Shown in pieces: positions 1 through 9,030 of a DNA stretch of 64,000 nucleotides (positions within the stretch are counted from its first letter, which is position 1; every line of letters starts with the position of its first letter). The stretch is taken from NCBI RefSeq assembly GCF_017811755.1, contig NZ_JADDJF010000004.1, positions 113,284-177,283 of the forward strand. Reading direction: 5' to 3'. The notes below the pieces were generated by a model. That model did not search any database. It worked only from the letters and a program-made list of their open reading frames with translations, and was not told the DNA's origin. Made by a program: the position numbers and the translations under genes. Origin of the DNA: Pararhodobacter sp. SW119. GTDB lineage: Bacteria > Pseudomonadota > Alphaproteobacteria > Rhodobacterales > Rhodobacteraceae.

Positions 1-314
1 GCCGCCGGGTCGCGCTGGTTCTGATCCTGCGTGCCCATCAGGCCGACGGCGCAGACGGCGATCTCGGGCAGGACGGGCAGCGCGTCGAGGAAGGCGGCGA
101 AGCCTTCGGGGTCGAGCGCGTCGAAGTCGTGGCAGGTAACCGTGACCCCGTGGCGCAGCCCGATGTCGGTGGCGTCCGGCGCCAGCGTCGCGGCGTCGCG
201 GGCGGCCAGCATGACAGGGTGCCCGCCTTGCGCGAAACGCTGCGCGCAGGCGCGCGCGATGTCCGACCGCGCGCCGAGGATGAGGACCGCGCCCCCTGTT
301 GCCGCGCCGGTCAT
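1..314 (-). CDS. DprE2-like short-chain dehydrogenase (3' end outside window)
   Basis: N-terminal part of an SDR-family NAD(P)-dependent reductase; the gene runs off the left edge. The start ATG (complement of 312-314) overlaps the stop of the preceding FAD oxidase gene by ATGA. The translation begins with a Rossmann entry VLILGARSDIARACA near residues 10-24, followed by LAARD, and later shows DFDALD, a string also found in mycobacterial DprE2. In DprE1/DprE2 systems this enzyme reduces the 2-keto intermediate left by the oxidase, completing the epimerisation of polyprenyl-phosphoribose to arabinose. The family and the operon position support that role. The catalytic Tyr-x-x-x-Lys lies outside the window, so the exact substrate is inferred. 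Confidence 0.8.
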   Translation of the reverse strand, partial: MTGAATGGAVLILGARSDIARACAQRFAQGGHPVMLAARDAATLAPDATDIGLRHGVTVTCHDFDALDPEGFAAFLDALPVLPEIAVCAVGLMGTQDQNQRDPA

Positions 315-1636
315 AGCGCCAGCCGCTGCGACTGCGCCGAGGCGAAGGCCTCGGCCAGCCCGGTCTTCTGGCGCATCTGCGCGAAGTCCGACCAGCGCGG
401 GTCGGTCGCGTGCAGCGTTGCGGCGTCGAGGCGGGCGTCCTTGGCGAGGTAGAAGCGGCCGCCGTGGTCGGCGGTGATCCGGTCGAGTCGGTCCATGAGG
501 GTCAGGCTTTCGCGGTTATGGGGGAAATCGAGGGCGAGGGTGTAGCCCTCCATCGGGAACGACAGGCGGCTGTCCTGCGCGCCGAAGCGCTTGAGCACCG
601 CCAGGAACGACCCTGCGCCGCGCGCGGCGATGGCACGCAGCAGCGCGTCGAGGCCCGCGGCGGCGGCGGGCAGCGGCAGGACGCACTGGAACTGAAGAAA
701 CCCGCGGCGGCCATAGAGGCGGTTCCAGCCGGCGACCGCGTCGAGCGGGTAGAAATAGCGGTCCCAGTCGACCAGCGCCGCGCCGGCCTTGCGGTTGCCG
801 GCCCACCAGTAGGCGGCGTTGAAGGCGCGCAGCGTTAGCGGGTTGAGCGCGAAGGCGGGCAGATCGACGGGCAGGCTGCGGGCGCGGCGGCGGGGCACGT
901 CGAACGGGGCGCGCCGCGCGGCGGGGGGCAGATCCTCGACGCCCGCGTGGCGGCCCAGCATCACCAGGCTGCGCCCCAGCGCCGGGCCGCGCGCGGTGCA
1001 GTCGATCCAGGCGACCGAATAGGGCGCGTCGAGATTCCCCTCGAACGCGTCGATGGCGGCGGAGAGCGAGGGCGCGGGTAGCGTGGTCTGCGCGATCCAG
1101 CCGCTCTCCACCGGTTGCAGGCGCAGGCCCGCGCGCAGGATCACGCCGGTCAGACCCATGCTGCCCAGCGTCCAGTGAAAGAGGTCGGAATGGGTGTCGT
1201 GCGACGCGCGGGTGACGGTGCCGTCGGCGCCCATCACGTCGATCCAGTCGAGGGCGGCGCCGAAGCTGCCGGCGCCGTGGTGGTTCTTGCCGTGGACATC
1301 GGCCGCGATGGCGCCGCCGAGGCTGACGAACTTGGTGCCCGGCGTGACCTGCGGAAACCAGCCGCGCGGCAGGAATGCGGCGATGACTTCGGCCAGGGTC
1401 ACGCCGGCCTCAACCTCCAGCGTGCCGGTGGCGGGGTCGAAGGCGAGGAAGCGGTTGAAATGGCCCATCGAGACGGTGTTGGCGGCATTGAGCGCGCTGT
1501 CGCCATAGGCCCTGCCCATCCCGCGCGCGATGGCCGGGCCGCGGGCCAGCGCCCGGGCCAGCGCATCGGCGTCGCGCGGCGCGCTGAGCGCGCAGTCGAT
1601 GCGCGGGTAGCGGCCCCAGCCCGAGAGTTGGGTCAT
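311..1636 (-). CDS. DprE1-like FAD-binding oxidase (decaprenylphosphoryl-ribose 2-oxidase family)
   Basis: 441-residue FAD-dependent oxidase with an N-terminal PCMH-type FAD domain and a C-terminal lactone-oxidase-like domain. The string SLGGAIAADVHGKNHH (residues 105-120) matches the flavin-binding segment of mycobacterial DprE1, and the C-terminal FYLAKDAR includes Lys399, corresponding to the essential Lys418. The position of mycobacterial Cys387, target of covalent benzothiazinones, is Ala368 here (EGYTLALDF). The start was placed at 1636 because it overlaps the gtrA stop as ATGA; the open frame continues upstream inside gtrA. With its neighbours it probably oxidises a polyprenyl-phosphoribose at C2. 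Substrate identity is inferred from context. Confidence 0.85.
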   Translation of the reverse strand: MTQLSGWGRYPRIDCALSAPRDADALARALARGPAIARGMGRAYGDSALNAANTVSMGHFNRFLAFDPATGTLEVEAGVTLAEVIAAFLPRGWFPQVTPGTKFVSLGGAIAADVHGKNHHGAGSFGAALDWIDVMGADGTVTRASHDTHSDLFHWTLGSMGLTGVILRAGLRLQPVESGWIAQTTLPAPSLSAAIDAFEGNLDAPYSVAWIDCTARGPALGRSLVMLGRHAGVEDLPPAARRAPFDVPRRRARSLPVDLPAFALNPLTLRAFNAAYWWAGNRKAGAALVDWDRYFYPLDAVAGWNRLYGRRGFLQFQCVLPLPAAAAGLDALLRAIAARGAGSFLAVLKRFGAQDSRLSFPMEGYTLALDFPHNRESLTLMDRLDRITADHGGRFYLAKDARLDAATLHATDPRWSDFAQMRQKTGLAEAFASAQSQRLAL

Positions 1637-2046
1637 GCCGGCCCCGGGCGGGTGAAGACGAAGGCGCGGTCGAGCCGGTACTTCACCACGTAGCCGATGG
1701 TCAGCCCGATGACCGCGCCGATCTCGCGCATCGTGTGGGTCTGCCAGATTGCCCAGAAGGCCGTCTCGGTCGCCCAGAAGATCGCAGTGGTGGCGATGCC
1801 GGTGGCGGTGTAGCGCGAGAACTGCCGGCCGGTGGCGCGGAACCCGGCGCTCTGCTGCCCGAAGATCCAGCGCCGGTCGAGCAGGTACTTCACCACCAGC
1901 CCGACCGCCGTGCCGAGGGCGACGGCGGCGACGAAATGGCCGGCGCTTTCGCCGAAGGCCAGCACCGCGCGCTGCGCCGCGAGGTTGGCCAGCACCGCCA
2001 GGACGGCGAAGGCCGCGTAGCGCAGGGCGAGTTCCCAACGGCTCAC
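1633..2046 (-). CDS. GtrA family membrane protein
   Basis: 137-residue protein with four predicted transmembrane segments, typical of GtrA-type small multidrug-like membrane proteins. These are thought to flip undecaprenyl- or decaprenyl-linked sugars across the inner membrane. Visible features are two repeats ending in KYLLDRRWIF and KYRLDRAFVF, the characteristic helix ends of the family. The GTG start (complement of 2044-2046) overlaps the stop of the UbiA gene as GTGA, and its own stop overlaps the DprE1-like start, so translation is probably coupled. In actinobacteria a GtrA protein (Rv3789) is associated with decaprenyl-phosphoarabinose export or assembly. The same role here is an inference from the operon. 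Confidence 0.85.
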   Translation of the reverse strand: MSRWELALRYAAFAVLAVLANLAAQRAVLAFGESAGHFVAAVALGTAVGLVVKYLLDRRWIFGQQSAGFRATGRQFSRYTATGIATTAIFWATETAFWAIWQTHTMREIGAVIGLTIGYVVKYRLDRAFVFTRPGPA

Positions 2047-3470
2047 AACAGCACGGCCCCGAGGTAGAAGACGAAGATCAGCGCCAGCACCAGTTGGCTG
2101 ACCCCGTCGCGCGCGGCAAAGACGATCGGATCGTCGTGCATGCGGCCGCGATGGGTGACCATGGTCATGCGGATGATCCAGTAGAGCAGCAGGAGGCAAC
2201 TGCCCCAGAGGAGGAAAGGCGTGGAGTAGCGCGCGATCGTATCGGGTTCGCTGAGGTAAAGGACCATGACCAGCGCCGCGACGAACCCCGCGCCGGTGGC
2301 GACCTGGGTGACGATCGGCAGGTCGTCGACGACATAGCCGCGGCCCTTGGCGTCGTCGAAGCCGCGTTCGATGGCGTCGACCAGTTCGGCCTGGCGCTTG
2401 ACCGCGGCGAGCGAGAGAAAGAAGAAGACCGAGAAGGCCAGCAGCCAGACCGAGGGCGTGATCGCGGTTGCGGCGGCGCCGGCCAGCACGCGCAGGGTGT
2501 AGAGCGTGGTCAGCACGAAGATGTCGATCAGCTGCCGGCGCTTGAGCCAGATCGAATAGAGCACGGTCAGCACGTAGTAGCCGGCCAGCACCAGAACGAA
2601 GCGCAGATCGAGCGTCAGGGCCAAAAGCAGGCCCGCACCCAGCATCGCCAGGATCAAGATCATGCCCTGCTTGATCGGCAGCGCGCCCGAGGCCAGCGGG
2701 CGCTCGCGCTTGCGCGGATGGGCGCGGTCGGCGGAGAGGTCCAGGAGGTCGTTGAGCAGGTAGACGCTGCCGGCGACCAGTCCGAAGGCGATGAAGGCGG
2801 CGAGCGCGGCGAGGAAGGTCGCGGGGTCGAACTGGTGCGCGGCCAGCATCGGCAGGAAGACCAGCAGGTTCTTCAGCCACTGGTGCGGCCGGATCGCGTG
2901 CAGCGCCGGGGCCAGCGACGCGGCGGGGGGGCTGAGGTGGCGGGCGTCGGGGTGGCGGGCCTCGACCCGGGCGCGCAGTGCGGGCGAGGCGCCGACGGTG
3001 ATGGCGGCGTCGGCTTCGTGCCAGACCGGCAGGTCGGCGGTGCTGTCGCCCGCATAGACGAAGCCGGGATCAGTGAAGGTCTGGCGCAGGAAGTCGGCCT
3101 TGGCCGGGCCTTTGAGGTTGGTCGTGCCGTCGGAGCCGCGGGCGAAGTCGAAGAGGCCCAGATGGTCCGCCACCGCCTGCACCAGCGTGTCGTCGGCGGC
3201 CGAGACCAGCGCCGTGCGCCCGCCGGCCTCGCGCCAGTCGCGGATCAGGGTCAGCACCTGCTCGTCATAGGGCAGGAGCGTCGGATCGGGCGGCGCGCAA
3301 TCCGCCAGCATCCGCTTGAGCGCGGCGCGCCGGCGGCTTTTGCCCAGCGTGTGCACGGCGCGAAACGGGATGCGCCAGTCGCTGGCCGTCGCCGCCCAGA
3401 AGCTTTCGAACAGAAGGTCGGAATGCACCAGCGTGCCGTCGAGGTCGACGACCAGCACACGATCCGCCAT
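2043..3470 (-). CDS. HAD phosphatase-UbiA prenyltransferase fusion
   Basis: About 475-residue two-domain protein. Residues 1-190 form a HAD-type hydrolase with motif DLDGTL (nucleophile Asp9, acid/base Asp11) and a late YAGDSTADLP motif. Residues 195-475 form a UbiA-type integral membrane prenyltransferase with the Mg-diphosphate motif NDLLDLSAD (240-248) and GRGYVVDDLP. In mycobacteria the UbiA protein Rv3806c transfers phosphoribosyl diphosphate to decaprenyl phosphate and a separate phosphatase removes the 5-phosphate. This protein carries both activities in one chain and would supply the substrate of the DprE1-like enzyme encoded downstream. An alternative ATG at 3485 adds five residues; the internal start was chosen because HAD proteins usually begin just before the DxD strand. 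Confidence 0.85.
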   Translation of the reverse strand: MADRVLVVDLDGTLVHSDLLFESFWAATASDWRIPFRAVHTLGKSRRRAALKRMLADCAPPDPTLLPYDEQVLTLIRDWREAGGRTALVSAADDTLVQAVADHLGLFDFARGSDGTTNLKGPAKADFLRQTFTDPGFVYAGDSTADLPVWHEADAAITVGASPALRARVEARHPDARHLSPPAASLAPALHAIRPHQWLKNLLVFLPMLAAHQFDPATFLAALAAFIAFGLVAGSVYLLNDLLDLSADRAHPRKRERPLASGALPIKQGMILILAMLGAGLLLALTLDLRFVLVLAGYYVLTVLYSIWLKRRQLIDIFVLTTLYTLRVLAGAAATAITPSVWLLAFSVFFFLSLAAVKRQAELVDAIERGFDDAKGRGYVVDDLPIVTQVATGAGFVAALVMVLYLSEPDTIARYSTPFLLWGSCLLLLYWIIRMTMVTHRGRMHDDPIVFAARDGVSQLVLALIFVFYLGAVLL

Positions 3471-3598
3471 TCCGTCACCACGCATTGCGGGGTCCCCGTC
3501 TACGCCCCATGAACGGGACCATGCCGAAGGCTTGCACCGGCAAGGTGAGGGGGCAAGGGAAAATTTCCGTTAAGGGCGACACGGCGGGCAGGATGCGG

Positions 3599-4885
3599 TC
3601 AGACGTCCTCGATCCGCAGGGCGACGGGGTCGCCGACCAGCACGCCGGTGGCCTCGAACCGCGCCAGCGCGTCGCCGATGTCGTCGCTGGAGGCCTTGTG
3701 GGTGACGATCAGCACCGGGGCATGCGCGCCCTCGTGTCCGTACTGGCGCATCCGGTCGATGGAGATGCCGGAATCGCCCAGCGCGGTGGCGATGCGGGCC
3801 AGCGCGCCGGGTTTGTCGAGAAGGGTCATGCGCAAATACCAGCGCGCCGCGGCGGATACCGCGGCGGGTGCGGCGACCGTCAGGTCGGCGGCGGGTTCGC
3901 CGAAGGTCGGCAGGCGCAGGCCGCGGGCGATGTCGATCACGTCGCCCATCACGGCGCTGGCCGTCGGCCCCTCGCCGGCGCCGGCGCCGCGCAGCACGAT
4001 CTGGCCCACCGCGTCGCCCTCGACCACCACCATGTTGGTGCCGCCCTGCAACTGGCCCAGCGGGTGGGTTTCGGGCACGAGGCAGGGGGTCATGCGCTGT
4101 TCCAGCCCGCGGCCGGTCATCCGCGCCACGCCCAGGAGCTTGATCGCGAAGCCCATGTCGCGCGCCAGCCGGATATCGTCGATGGAGACCGCGCCGATCC
4201 CTTCCAGATGCACGTTGTCGAAATCGACCCGGGTGCCGAAGGCGATGGCGGCCAACAGCGCCAGCTTGTGCCCGGCGTCGATGCCGCCGACGTCGAGGTT
4301 TGGGTCGGCCTCCAGATAGCCCAGCTGGCGGGCTTCCTCGAACACCGTCTCGTAGGGCAGGCCCGCGCTTTCCATCCGGGTCAGGATGTAGTTGCAGGTG
4401 CCGTTCATCACGCCCATGACGCGCTCGATCCGGTTTCCGGCCAGCCCCTCGGACAGGGCCTTGATGACCGGGATGCCGCCGGCGACCGCGGCCTCGAACC
4501 GCAGGGTGCGGCCCGCGGCCTCGGCAGCCTCGGCCAGGGCCTGACCGTGATGGGCAAGCATCGCCTTGTTGGCGGTGACCACGTCCTTGCCGTTCTTCAG
4601 CGCGGTTTCGACCAGCGCCTTGGCGGCGCCGTTTTCGCCGCCGATCAGCTCGATCACCAGGTCGACATCGGGGCGGCGGGCCAGTGCGACCGGGTCGTCC
4701 TCCCACGCGTAGACGGAGATGTCGGCGCTGCGGTTCTTCTTGCGCGAACTGGCGCTGACCGCCACGATCTCGATCGGCCTGCCGGCGCGGCGGGCGATCA
4801 GCGCGCCATGCGCCTGCACGATCTTCACCACGCCAATGCCGACCGTGCCCAGACCGGCAATGCCGAGGCGGAGGGGGCTGTTCAT
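3599..4885 (-). CDS. hom: homoserine dehydrogenase
   Basis: 428-residue enzyme reducing aspartate semialdehyde to homoserine, the branch point to threonine and methionine. The N-terminal Rossmann motif GIAGLGTVGIGVV (residues 8-20), the segment VVTANKAML with the catalytic lysine, and the substrate region GGIPVIKAL and GTCNYILTRM are present. A C-terminal ACT domain (WYLRMTLLDKPGALARIA) indicates allosteric feedback, commonly by threonine. The start at 4885 is supported by GGAG six bases upstream and by the normal family N-terminus; the open frame extends upstream without similarity. It is the last gene of a minus-strand run beginning with trmFO, about 90 bp after a small lipoprotein gene. 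Confidence 0.97.
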   Translation of the reverse strand: MNSPLRLGIAGLGTVGIGVVKIVQAHGALIARRAGRPIEIVAVSASSRKKNRSADISVYAWEDDPVALARRPDVDLVIELIGGENGAAKALVETALKNGKDVVTANKAMLAHHGQALAEAAEAAGRTLRFEAAVAGGIPVIKALSEGLAGNRIERVMGVMNGTCNYILTRMESAGLPYETVFEEARQLGYLEADPNLDVGGIDAGHKLALLAAIAFGTRVDFDNVHLEGIGAVSIDDIRLARDMGFAIKLLGVARMTGRGLEQRMTPCLVPETHPLGQLQGGTNMVVVEGDAVGQIVLRGAGAGEGPTASAVMGDVIDIARGLRLPTFGEPAADLTVAAPAAVSAAARWYLRMTLLDKPGALARIATALGDSGISIDRMRQYGHEGAHAPVLIVTHKASSDDIGDALARFEATGVLVGDPVALRIEDV

Positions 4886-4977
4886 CGGAAACTCCGGTTG
4901 CGGACCTGCCTCCCCTAGCCTGAAGGCCGGGCGGGCGCAATCGGGCCGGTGCGGTCGTCGGAGGGGTCGGGCAAGCG

Positions 4978-5226
4978 TCAGCTGCCGGTGCGCAGGGCCG
5001 CGGCGCGGACGCGCAGCGCGGCGGCGCGGGCGGCCAGCGCGGCCTCGTCGCTTGCGGCCTGTTCTGGCGCGGTCGCGGTGTCTGCGGTCAGCGCGGCGAT
5101 CTCGGCCGGGCTGAGCAGGCGCGGCGCCTGCGGCGCGTCGGGGCGCGCGCATCCGGCCAGCAGGGCGCCTGCGCAGGCAAGGGCCAGCAGCGGGCGGAAG
5201 GCGGGACTGGCGGGGATGCGGATCAT
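4978..5226 (-). CDS. small predicted lipoprotein
   Basis: 82-residue protein with a short basic N-terminus, a hydrophobic stretch and a lipobox LLAGC, so it is probably lipidated at Cys25 and anchored in the envelope. The mature part is alanine-rich (LSPAEIAALTADTATAP...) with no recognised domain. It lies between gluQ and hom on the same strand. Its function is unknown; the call rests on the clear type II signal peptide and the codon pattern. Confidence 0.7.
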   Translation of the reverse strand: MIRIPASPAFRPLLALACAGALLAGCARPDAPQAPRLLSPAEIAALTADTATAPEQAASDEAALAARAAALRVRAAALRTGS

Positions 5227-5256
5227 CGGGTTCCGGCGCGGTGGTGGCGGGGCATC

Positions 5257-6150
5257 CTAGCGCGCCGGGTGCTGCGCCGGCAAGCCGGCAGCGACGCCGC
5301 CCGATCCCGGCCCGACGAGGGCGCGAATGTCATCGACTGCCAGCCCCTGCGCGCGAAAAAGCGACAGCGCACGGGCGTCGTCGCGCTTGGCCAGGCGCTG
5401 GCCGGCGGCGTCGCGGATCAGGCGGTGGTGGTGGTAGTCGGGTACCGGCAGGTCCAGAAGCCGCTGCAGCAGCACATGGATCGCCGTCGCCGCAAAGAGG
5501 TCGGCGCCGCGCGGCACCAGGCTTACCCCCTGCACGGCGTCGTCGACCACGACCGCCAGATGGTAGGAACTGCCGATATCGCGCCGCGCCAGCACGATGT
5601 CGCCCACCTGACCGACCATCTGCGCGGTGTCGAAGACATGGCGGCCGGGATAGATCGGCCCGGCCTCGTGGAAGCTGACCAGGCCGCCGACCCGCGCCAT
5701 CGCCGCGGCCATGTCCAGCCGGACCGCCGCGTCGCTGTCGCTGTGCCCGGCCTGCCGGCAGGTGCCCGGATATACCGGCCCGTCGGGGCCGTGGGCCGGC
5801 GCGCCCTCCTGCGGGGCGGAGAGCGCGGCGCGGATGTCGCTGCGCGTGCAGATGCAGCGGTAGGTGAGCCCCATCGCCGACAGACGCGCCAGCGCCTGCG
5901 CATGGGCGGCGGCGCGGTCGGACTGGCGCATGACAGGTTCGGGCCAATCGAGGCCGAGCCAGCGCAGATCGTCGAAGATCGCCGCCTCCCATTCGGGTTT
6001 GCAGCGCGCGGTGTCGATATCCTCGATCCGCAGCAGGAAGGTCCCGCCGCTGGCCTGCGCGAGATCCCAGGCGATCAGGGCGGAAAAGGCGTGCCCCAGG
6101 TGCAGCGGCCCGGTGGGCGAGGGCGCGAAGCGGGTGATCAGTCCAGCCAT
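5257..6150 (-). CDS. gluQ: glutamyl-Q tRNA(Asp) synthetase
   Basis: 297-residue truncated glutamyl-tRNA synthetase paralogue (GluQ-RS, YadB) without an anticodon-binding domain. It attaches glutamate to queuosine-34 of tRNA-Asp. Evidence: class I signature PTGPLHLGH (HIGH box) near residue 13, a KMSKS-like [10 protein letters not shown] near the C-terminus, and the GluQ-RS zinc site with YRCIC followed by a tyrosine and a distant cysteine (YPGTCR). Length matches the family. The start overlaps the end of trmFO by 13 bp, linking two tRNA-modification genes in one transcript. Confidence 0.93.
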   Translation of the reverse strand: MAGLITRFAPSPTGPLHLGHAFSALIAWDLAQASGGTFLLRIEDIDTARCKPEWEAAIFDDLRWLGLDWPEPVMRQSDRAAAHAQALARLSAMGLTYRCICTRSDIRAALSAPQEGAPAHGPDGPVYPGTCRQAGHSDSDAAVRLDMAAAMARVGGLVSFHEAGPIYPGRHVFDTAQMVGQVGDIVLARRDIGSSYHLAVVVDDAVQGVSLVPRGADLFAATAIHVLLQRLLDLPVPDYHHHRLIRDAAGQRLAKRDDARALSLFRAQGLAVDDIRALVGPGSGGVAAGLPAQHPAR

Positions 6151-7469
6151 TCCCGGAACGCGGCCTTGGCGCGGTCGGTGTAGGCGCGGTAGCGGTCCTT
6201 GCGCCCGCGCCGTCCGCCGTTTGCGTCGATGGGCGGGAAAAGCCCGAAGTTGACGTTCATCGGCTGGAAGGTCTTGGCCTCCGCCCCGCCGGTGATGTGG
6301 TGGATCAGCGCGCCCATCGCGGTTTCGCGCGGCGGCGGGGGCAGGGTATCGCCCTTGATCTCGGCCGCCGCCATGCGCCCCGCGACCAGCCCCATCGCGG
6401 CGGATTCGACATAGCCCTCGACGCCGGTGATCTGCCCGGCGAAGCGGATGTTGGGGCGGGTGCGCAGGCGCATCTGCTCGTCCAGCAGCGTCGGCGAATT
6501 GAGGAAGGTGTTGCGGTGGATGCCGCCGAGGCGCGCGAAGCTCGCGTTCTCCAGCCCCGGGATCATGCGGAAGACCTGCGTCTGCGCGCCGTATTTCATC
6601 TTCGTCTGGAAGCCCACGATGTTGTAGAGCGTCCCCAGCGCGTTGTCGCGGCGCAACTGGACCACGGCATGGGCCTTCACGTCGGGCTGGTGCGGGTTGG
6701 TCAGGCCGACGGGCTTCATCGGGCCATGGCGCAGCGTTTCGCGGCCGCGCTCGGCCATGACCTCGATCGGCAGGCAGCCGTCGAAGTAGCCGGCGGTTTC
6801 ACCTTCGTGGAATTCCGTCTTGGGCGCGACCAGGATGGCGTCGATGAACGCCTCGTAGGTGGCGCGGTCCATCGGGCAGTTGAGGTAGGCCTTGCGCTGC
6901 GCTTCGGTCTCGCCCTTGTCGTAGCGCGACTGGAACCAGGCCTTTGACAGGTCGATCGAGTCGAAATGCACGATCGGCGCGATGGCGTCGAAGAAGGCCA
7001 GCGCCTCCTCCCCGGTCTCGGCCCGGATCGCCTGCGCCAGCCTGTCCGAGGTCAGGGGCCCGGTGGCGATGATCCAGTGCCCGTCGCGCGGCAGTTGCGC
7101 CACCTCGCCGGGTTCGACGCGGACCAGGGGATGGGCGCGCAGGCGCTCGGTCACCGCCCGCGCGAAGGGGTCGCGGTCGACGGCCAGCGCCCCGCCCGCG
7201 GGCAGCGCATGGGCATCGGCCATCGCCATCACCAGCCCGCCCGCCGCGCGCATCTCCCAGTGCAGCAGGCCCACGGCGTTCTGTTCGTCATCGTCCGAGC
7301 GGAACGAGTTGGAACAGACCATCTCGGCCAGATCGCCGGTGCGGTGGGCGAAGGTGCCGACCTGCGGGCGCATCTCGTGGATCACCACCGGCACGCCGGC
7401 CTCGGCAGCCTGCCAGGCGGCCTCGGATCCGGCCATGCCGCCGCCGACGATATGCAATTCGGTGCTCAT
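6138..7469 (-). CDS. trmFO: folate/FAD-dependent tRNA U54 methyltransferase
   Basis: About 443-residue flavoprotein that makes ribothymidine at position 54 of tRNAs using methylenetetrahydrofolate and FAD. The FAD-binding [11 protein letters not shown] lies at residues 8-18, then [10 protein letters not shown], and later [20 protein letters not shown] and [18 protein letters not shown], all conserved in TrmFO. An in-frame ATG at 7478 would add three residues; neither start has a clear ribosome-binding site and family members usually begin at the MST position used here. It overlaps gluQ by 13 bp. This is the non-SAM TrmA alternative typical of many alphaproteobacteria. Confidence 0.95.
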   Translation of the reverse strand: MSTELHIVGGGMAGSEAAWQAAEAGVPVVIHEMRPQVGTFAHRTGDLAEMVCSNSFRSDDDEQNAVGLLHWEMRAAGGLVMAMADAHALPAGGALAVDRDPFARAVTERLRAHPLVRVEPGEVAQLPRDGHWIIATGPLTSDRLAQAIRAETGEEALAFFDAIAPIVHFDSIDLSKAWFQSRYDKGETEAQRKAYLNCPMDRATYEAFIDAILVAPKTEFHEGETAGYFDGCLPIEVMAERGRETLRHGPMKPVGLTNPHQPDVKAHAVVQLRRDNALGTLYNIVGFQTKMKYGAQTQVFRMIPGLENASFARLGGIHRNTFLNSPTLLDEQMRLRTRPNIRFAGQITGVEGYVESAAMGLVAGRMAAAEIKGDTLPPPPRETAMGALIHHITGGAEAKTFQPMNVNFGLFPPIDANGGRRGRKDRYRAYTDRAKAAFREWLD

Positions 7470-7539
7470 GGCGCCCATCTAGCGGTGGCGCGCTGCGAAG
7501 GAAAGGGGCGCGATGGGGACGGGCCCCCGGCCCGGACCC

Positions 7540-7574
7540 GCGGCGAGAGACCCCTCGACGGGGTCTCTCGCCGC
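7540..7574 (-). terminator. strong stem-loop after doxX
   Basis: Perfect 15-bp inverted repeat (7540-7554 with 7560-7574, sequence GCGGCGAGAGACCCC and its complement) with a 5-base loop. It lies directly downstream of the doxX stop codon and about 70 bp before trmFO. No U-tract follows on either strand, so termination may need Rho or the stem may mainly protect the 3' end. Confidence 0.65.
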
Positions 7575-7588
7575 GCCGCCGTTTCCGG

Positions 7589-7984
7589 TCAGGCGGTCAG
7601 GGGCGCGGCGCGGCCGAGCCTGGCGTCGATGGACCACTGGCCGGCGCCGGCAAGGGCCAGCAGCAGGTAGCCGCCGGTCAGCCCGAGGTTCTTCATCAGC
7701 GCCGTCATCTGCATCTGGTCGCCCAGGTCGAAATGATAGAGCAGCCCCGAGGCCAGGCAGAACGCGCCGAGCGCCAGCGCGGCGATCCGGGTCTGGAAGC
7801 CCACCAGGATGGCAAGGCCGCCGAGGATTTCGAACAGGACGACCGGCCAGGCCAGGAAGGCCGGCACGCCGCCCGAGGCCATGTAGGCGCCGAAGCCCTG
7901 GACATCGCCAAGCTTGCCAAGGCCGGCGACGATGAAGAGGATGGCCAGCAGGACGCGGGCCGCGAGGATCGTTGCATGGGTCAT
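7589..7984 (-). CDS. DoxX family membrane protein
   Basis: 131-residue membrane protein with four predicted transmembrane helices. The N-terminal ARVLLAILFIVAGLGKL and GGLAILVGFQTRIAALAL are typical of the DoxX/SURF4-like family. These proteins are inner-membrane components linked to redox or thiosulfate metabolism in some species, but the biochemical role of most members is unknown. The start at 7984 is supported by GGAGA eight bases upstream; the frame upstream is unrelated. A strong hairpin follows the stop. It is probably monocistronic. Confidence 0.88.
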   Translation of the reverse strand: MTHATILAARVLLAILFIVAGLGKLGDVQGFGAYMASGGVPAFLAWPVVLFEILGGLAILVGFQTRIAALALGAFCLASGLLYHFDLGDQMQMTALMKNLGLTGGYLLLALAGAGQWSIDARLGRAAPLTA

Positions 7985-8106
7985 GTGTCTGTCTCCGGTC
8001 GGCGCCGGGAAGTGGCGCTGAGCGGCAGATATAGTGCGTGAACTGGCGCACCAATCCGGCACGGATCAACAGCCGCCGCGCATCTGCGCACAGAACGACG
8101 GGCGGT

Positions 8107-8457
8107 TCAGATCAGCGCGAGACGTTCGGCGCCTTCCGGATCGGGATAGGGACGGTAGAGGCCGAATTCGACATGCGCGATATGCTGGTGCATCTGGTCG
8201 TAGCGGCGTTGGGCGTCCTCGTCCGCTTCGGCGAGAAAGCGGAAAGCGGAGTCGAGTTGGGCGAGGTCGGCAACCTCGATCTCCAGCAGGAAGTCGGCGC
8301 AGGCGGGGCCGGCGAGGTTCAGCTTGCGCCGGAAAAGCCGCCAGGCGCCGATGCGGCCCTGATCCTGAAGCAGTGTAAGCCATTGGTCCAGCGCGAAAGA
8401 AAAGAGAAGCGCCTTGGCATCGTGCTTCAGGTCGATCATGCAGTGATAGAGGTTCAT
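8107..8457 (-). CDS. DUF6614 family protein
   Basis: 116-residue protein beginning MNLYHCMIDLK and ending in a proline-containing tail EFGLYRPYPDPEGAERLALI. This pattern is recognised from a small, well conserved rhodobacterial family (DUF6614), where the same opening and end recur. It has no signal peptide or membrane segment and looks like a compact alpha/beta dimeric-barrel-sized protein. No function is known. It stands alone on the minus strand between doxX and a DUF465 gene. Confidence 0.8.
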   Translation of the reverse strand: MNLYHCMIDLKHDAKALLFSFALDQWLTLLQDQGRIGAWRLFRRKLNLAGPACADFLLEIEVADLAQLDSAFRFLAEADEDAQRRYDQMHQHIAHVEFGLYRPYPDPEGAERLALI

Positions 8458-8599
8458 GGGCCCGCCCGCTTCGGCTGATCGCGGCAGTCTAGGCGGGCTT
8501 TATTGCGGCGTGGTAAACGCCTGCGGGGCCTTTGGCTTGGATCCCCGCGGCGTACGTCTCGCAGGCGCACACCGCTGGACCCGGGCGGGGGCGGCGGGC

Positions 8600-8839
8600 T
8601 CAGGCGTCGCGCAGCATCCGCGCGATCGTGTCCTTCAGCTCCAGCCGCTTGCGGCGCAACTCGGCCTCGTGGGCCTCGGACACCGGCTCGACATTCGTTT
8701 CGGCGCGGTGGATGTCGCGGTTGACCGCGTGGTACGCCTCCGACAGCCGGGCGAAATGCGGATCGGCGAGTTTCAGGTCATGCAGCTTCGCCGCGTGCTC
8801 CGGGAATTCCTCGGCCAGTTCGTGGGGGGTGTGGGTCAT
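8600..8839 (-). CDS. YdcH/DUF465 family small protein
   Basis: 79-residue highly charged helical protein. The C-terminal half VSEAHEAELRRKRLELKDTIARML is the conserved DUF465 helix (typically Lxx-L-K-D-x-I). Members are short coiled-coil cytosolic proteins of unknown function, widespread in proteobacteria. GAGGATAC just upstream of the ATG provides a ribosome-binding site. Confidence 0.85.
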   Translation of the reverse strand: MTHTPHELAEEFPEHAAKLHDLKLADPHFARLSEAYHAVNRDIHRAETNVEPVSEAHEAELRRKRLELKDTIARMLRDA

Positions 8840-9030
8840 CGTATCCTCGTCTGATGGGTAACGGCGACGTAACCCGGCAACAGGCGCGGGGCCTTGATCT
8901 GGATCAGAAGAGGGTCACGACCGACGAGTTGCGGAATGGAGGCACCAGAAGATCGAGGCCGCGCGGGACATGCAGCGCCTTTCCAGCAGCCCCTCGGGCT
9001 GCAATCGGTCGGTTTCGAGCGCTCTGCGGG

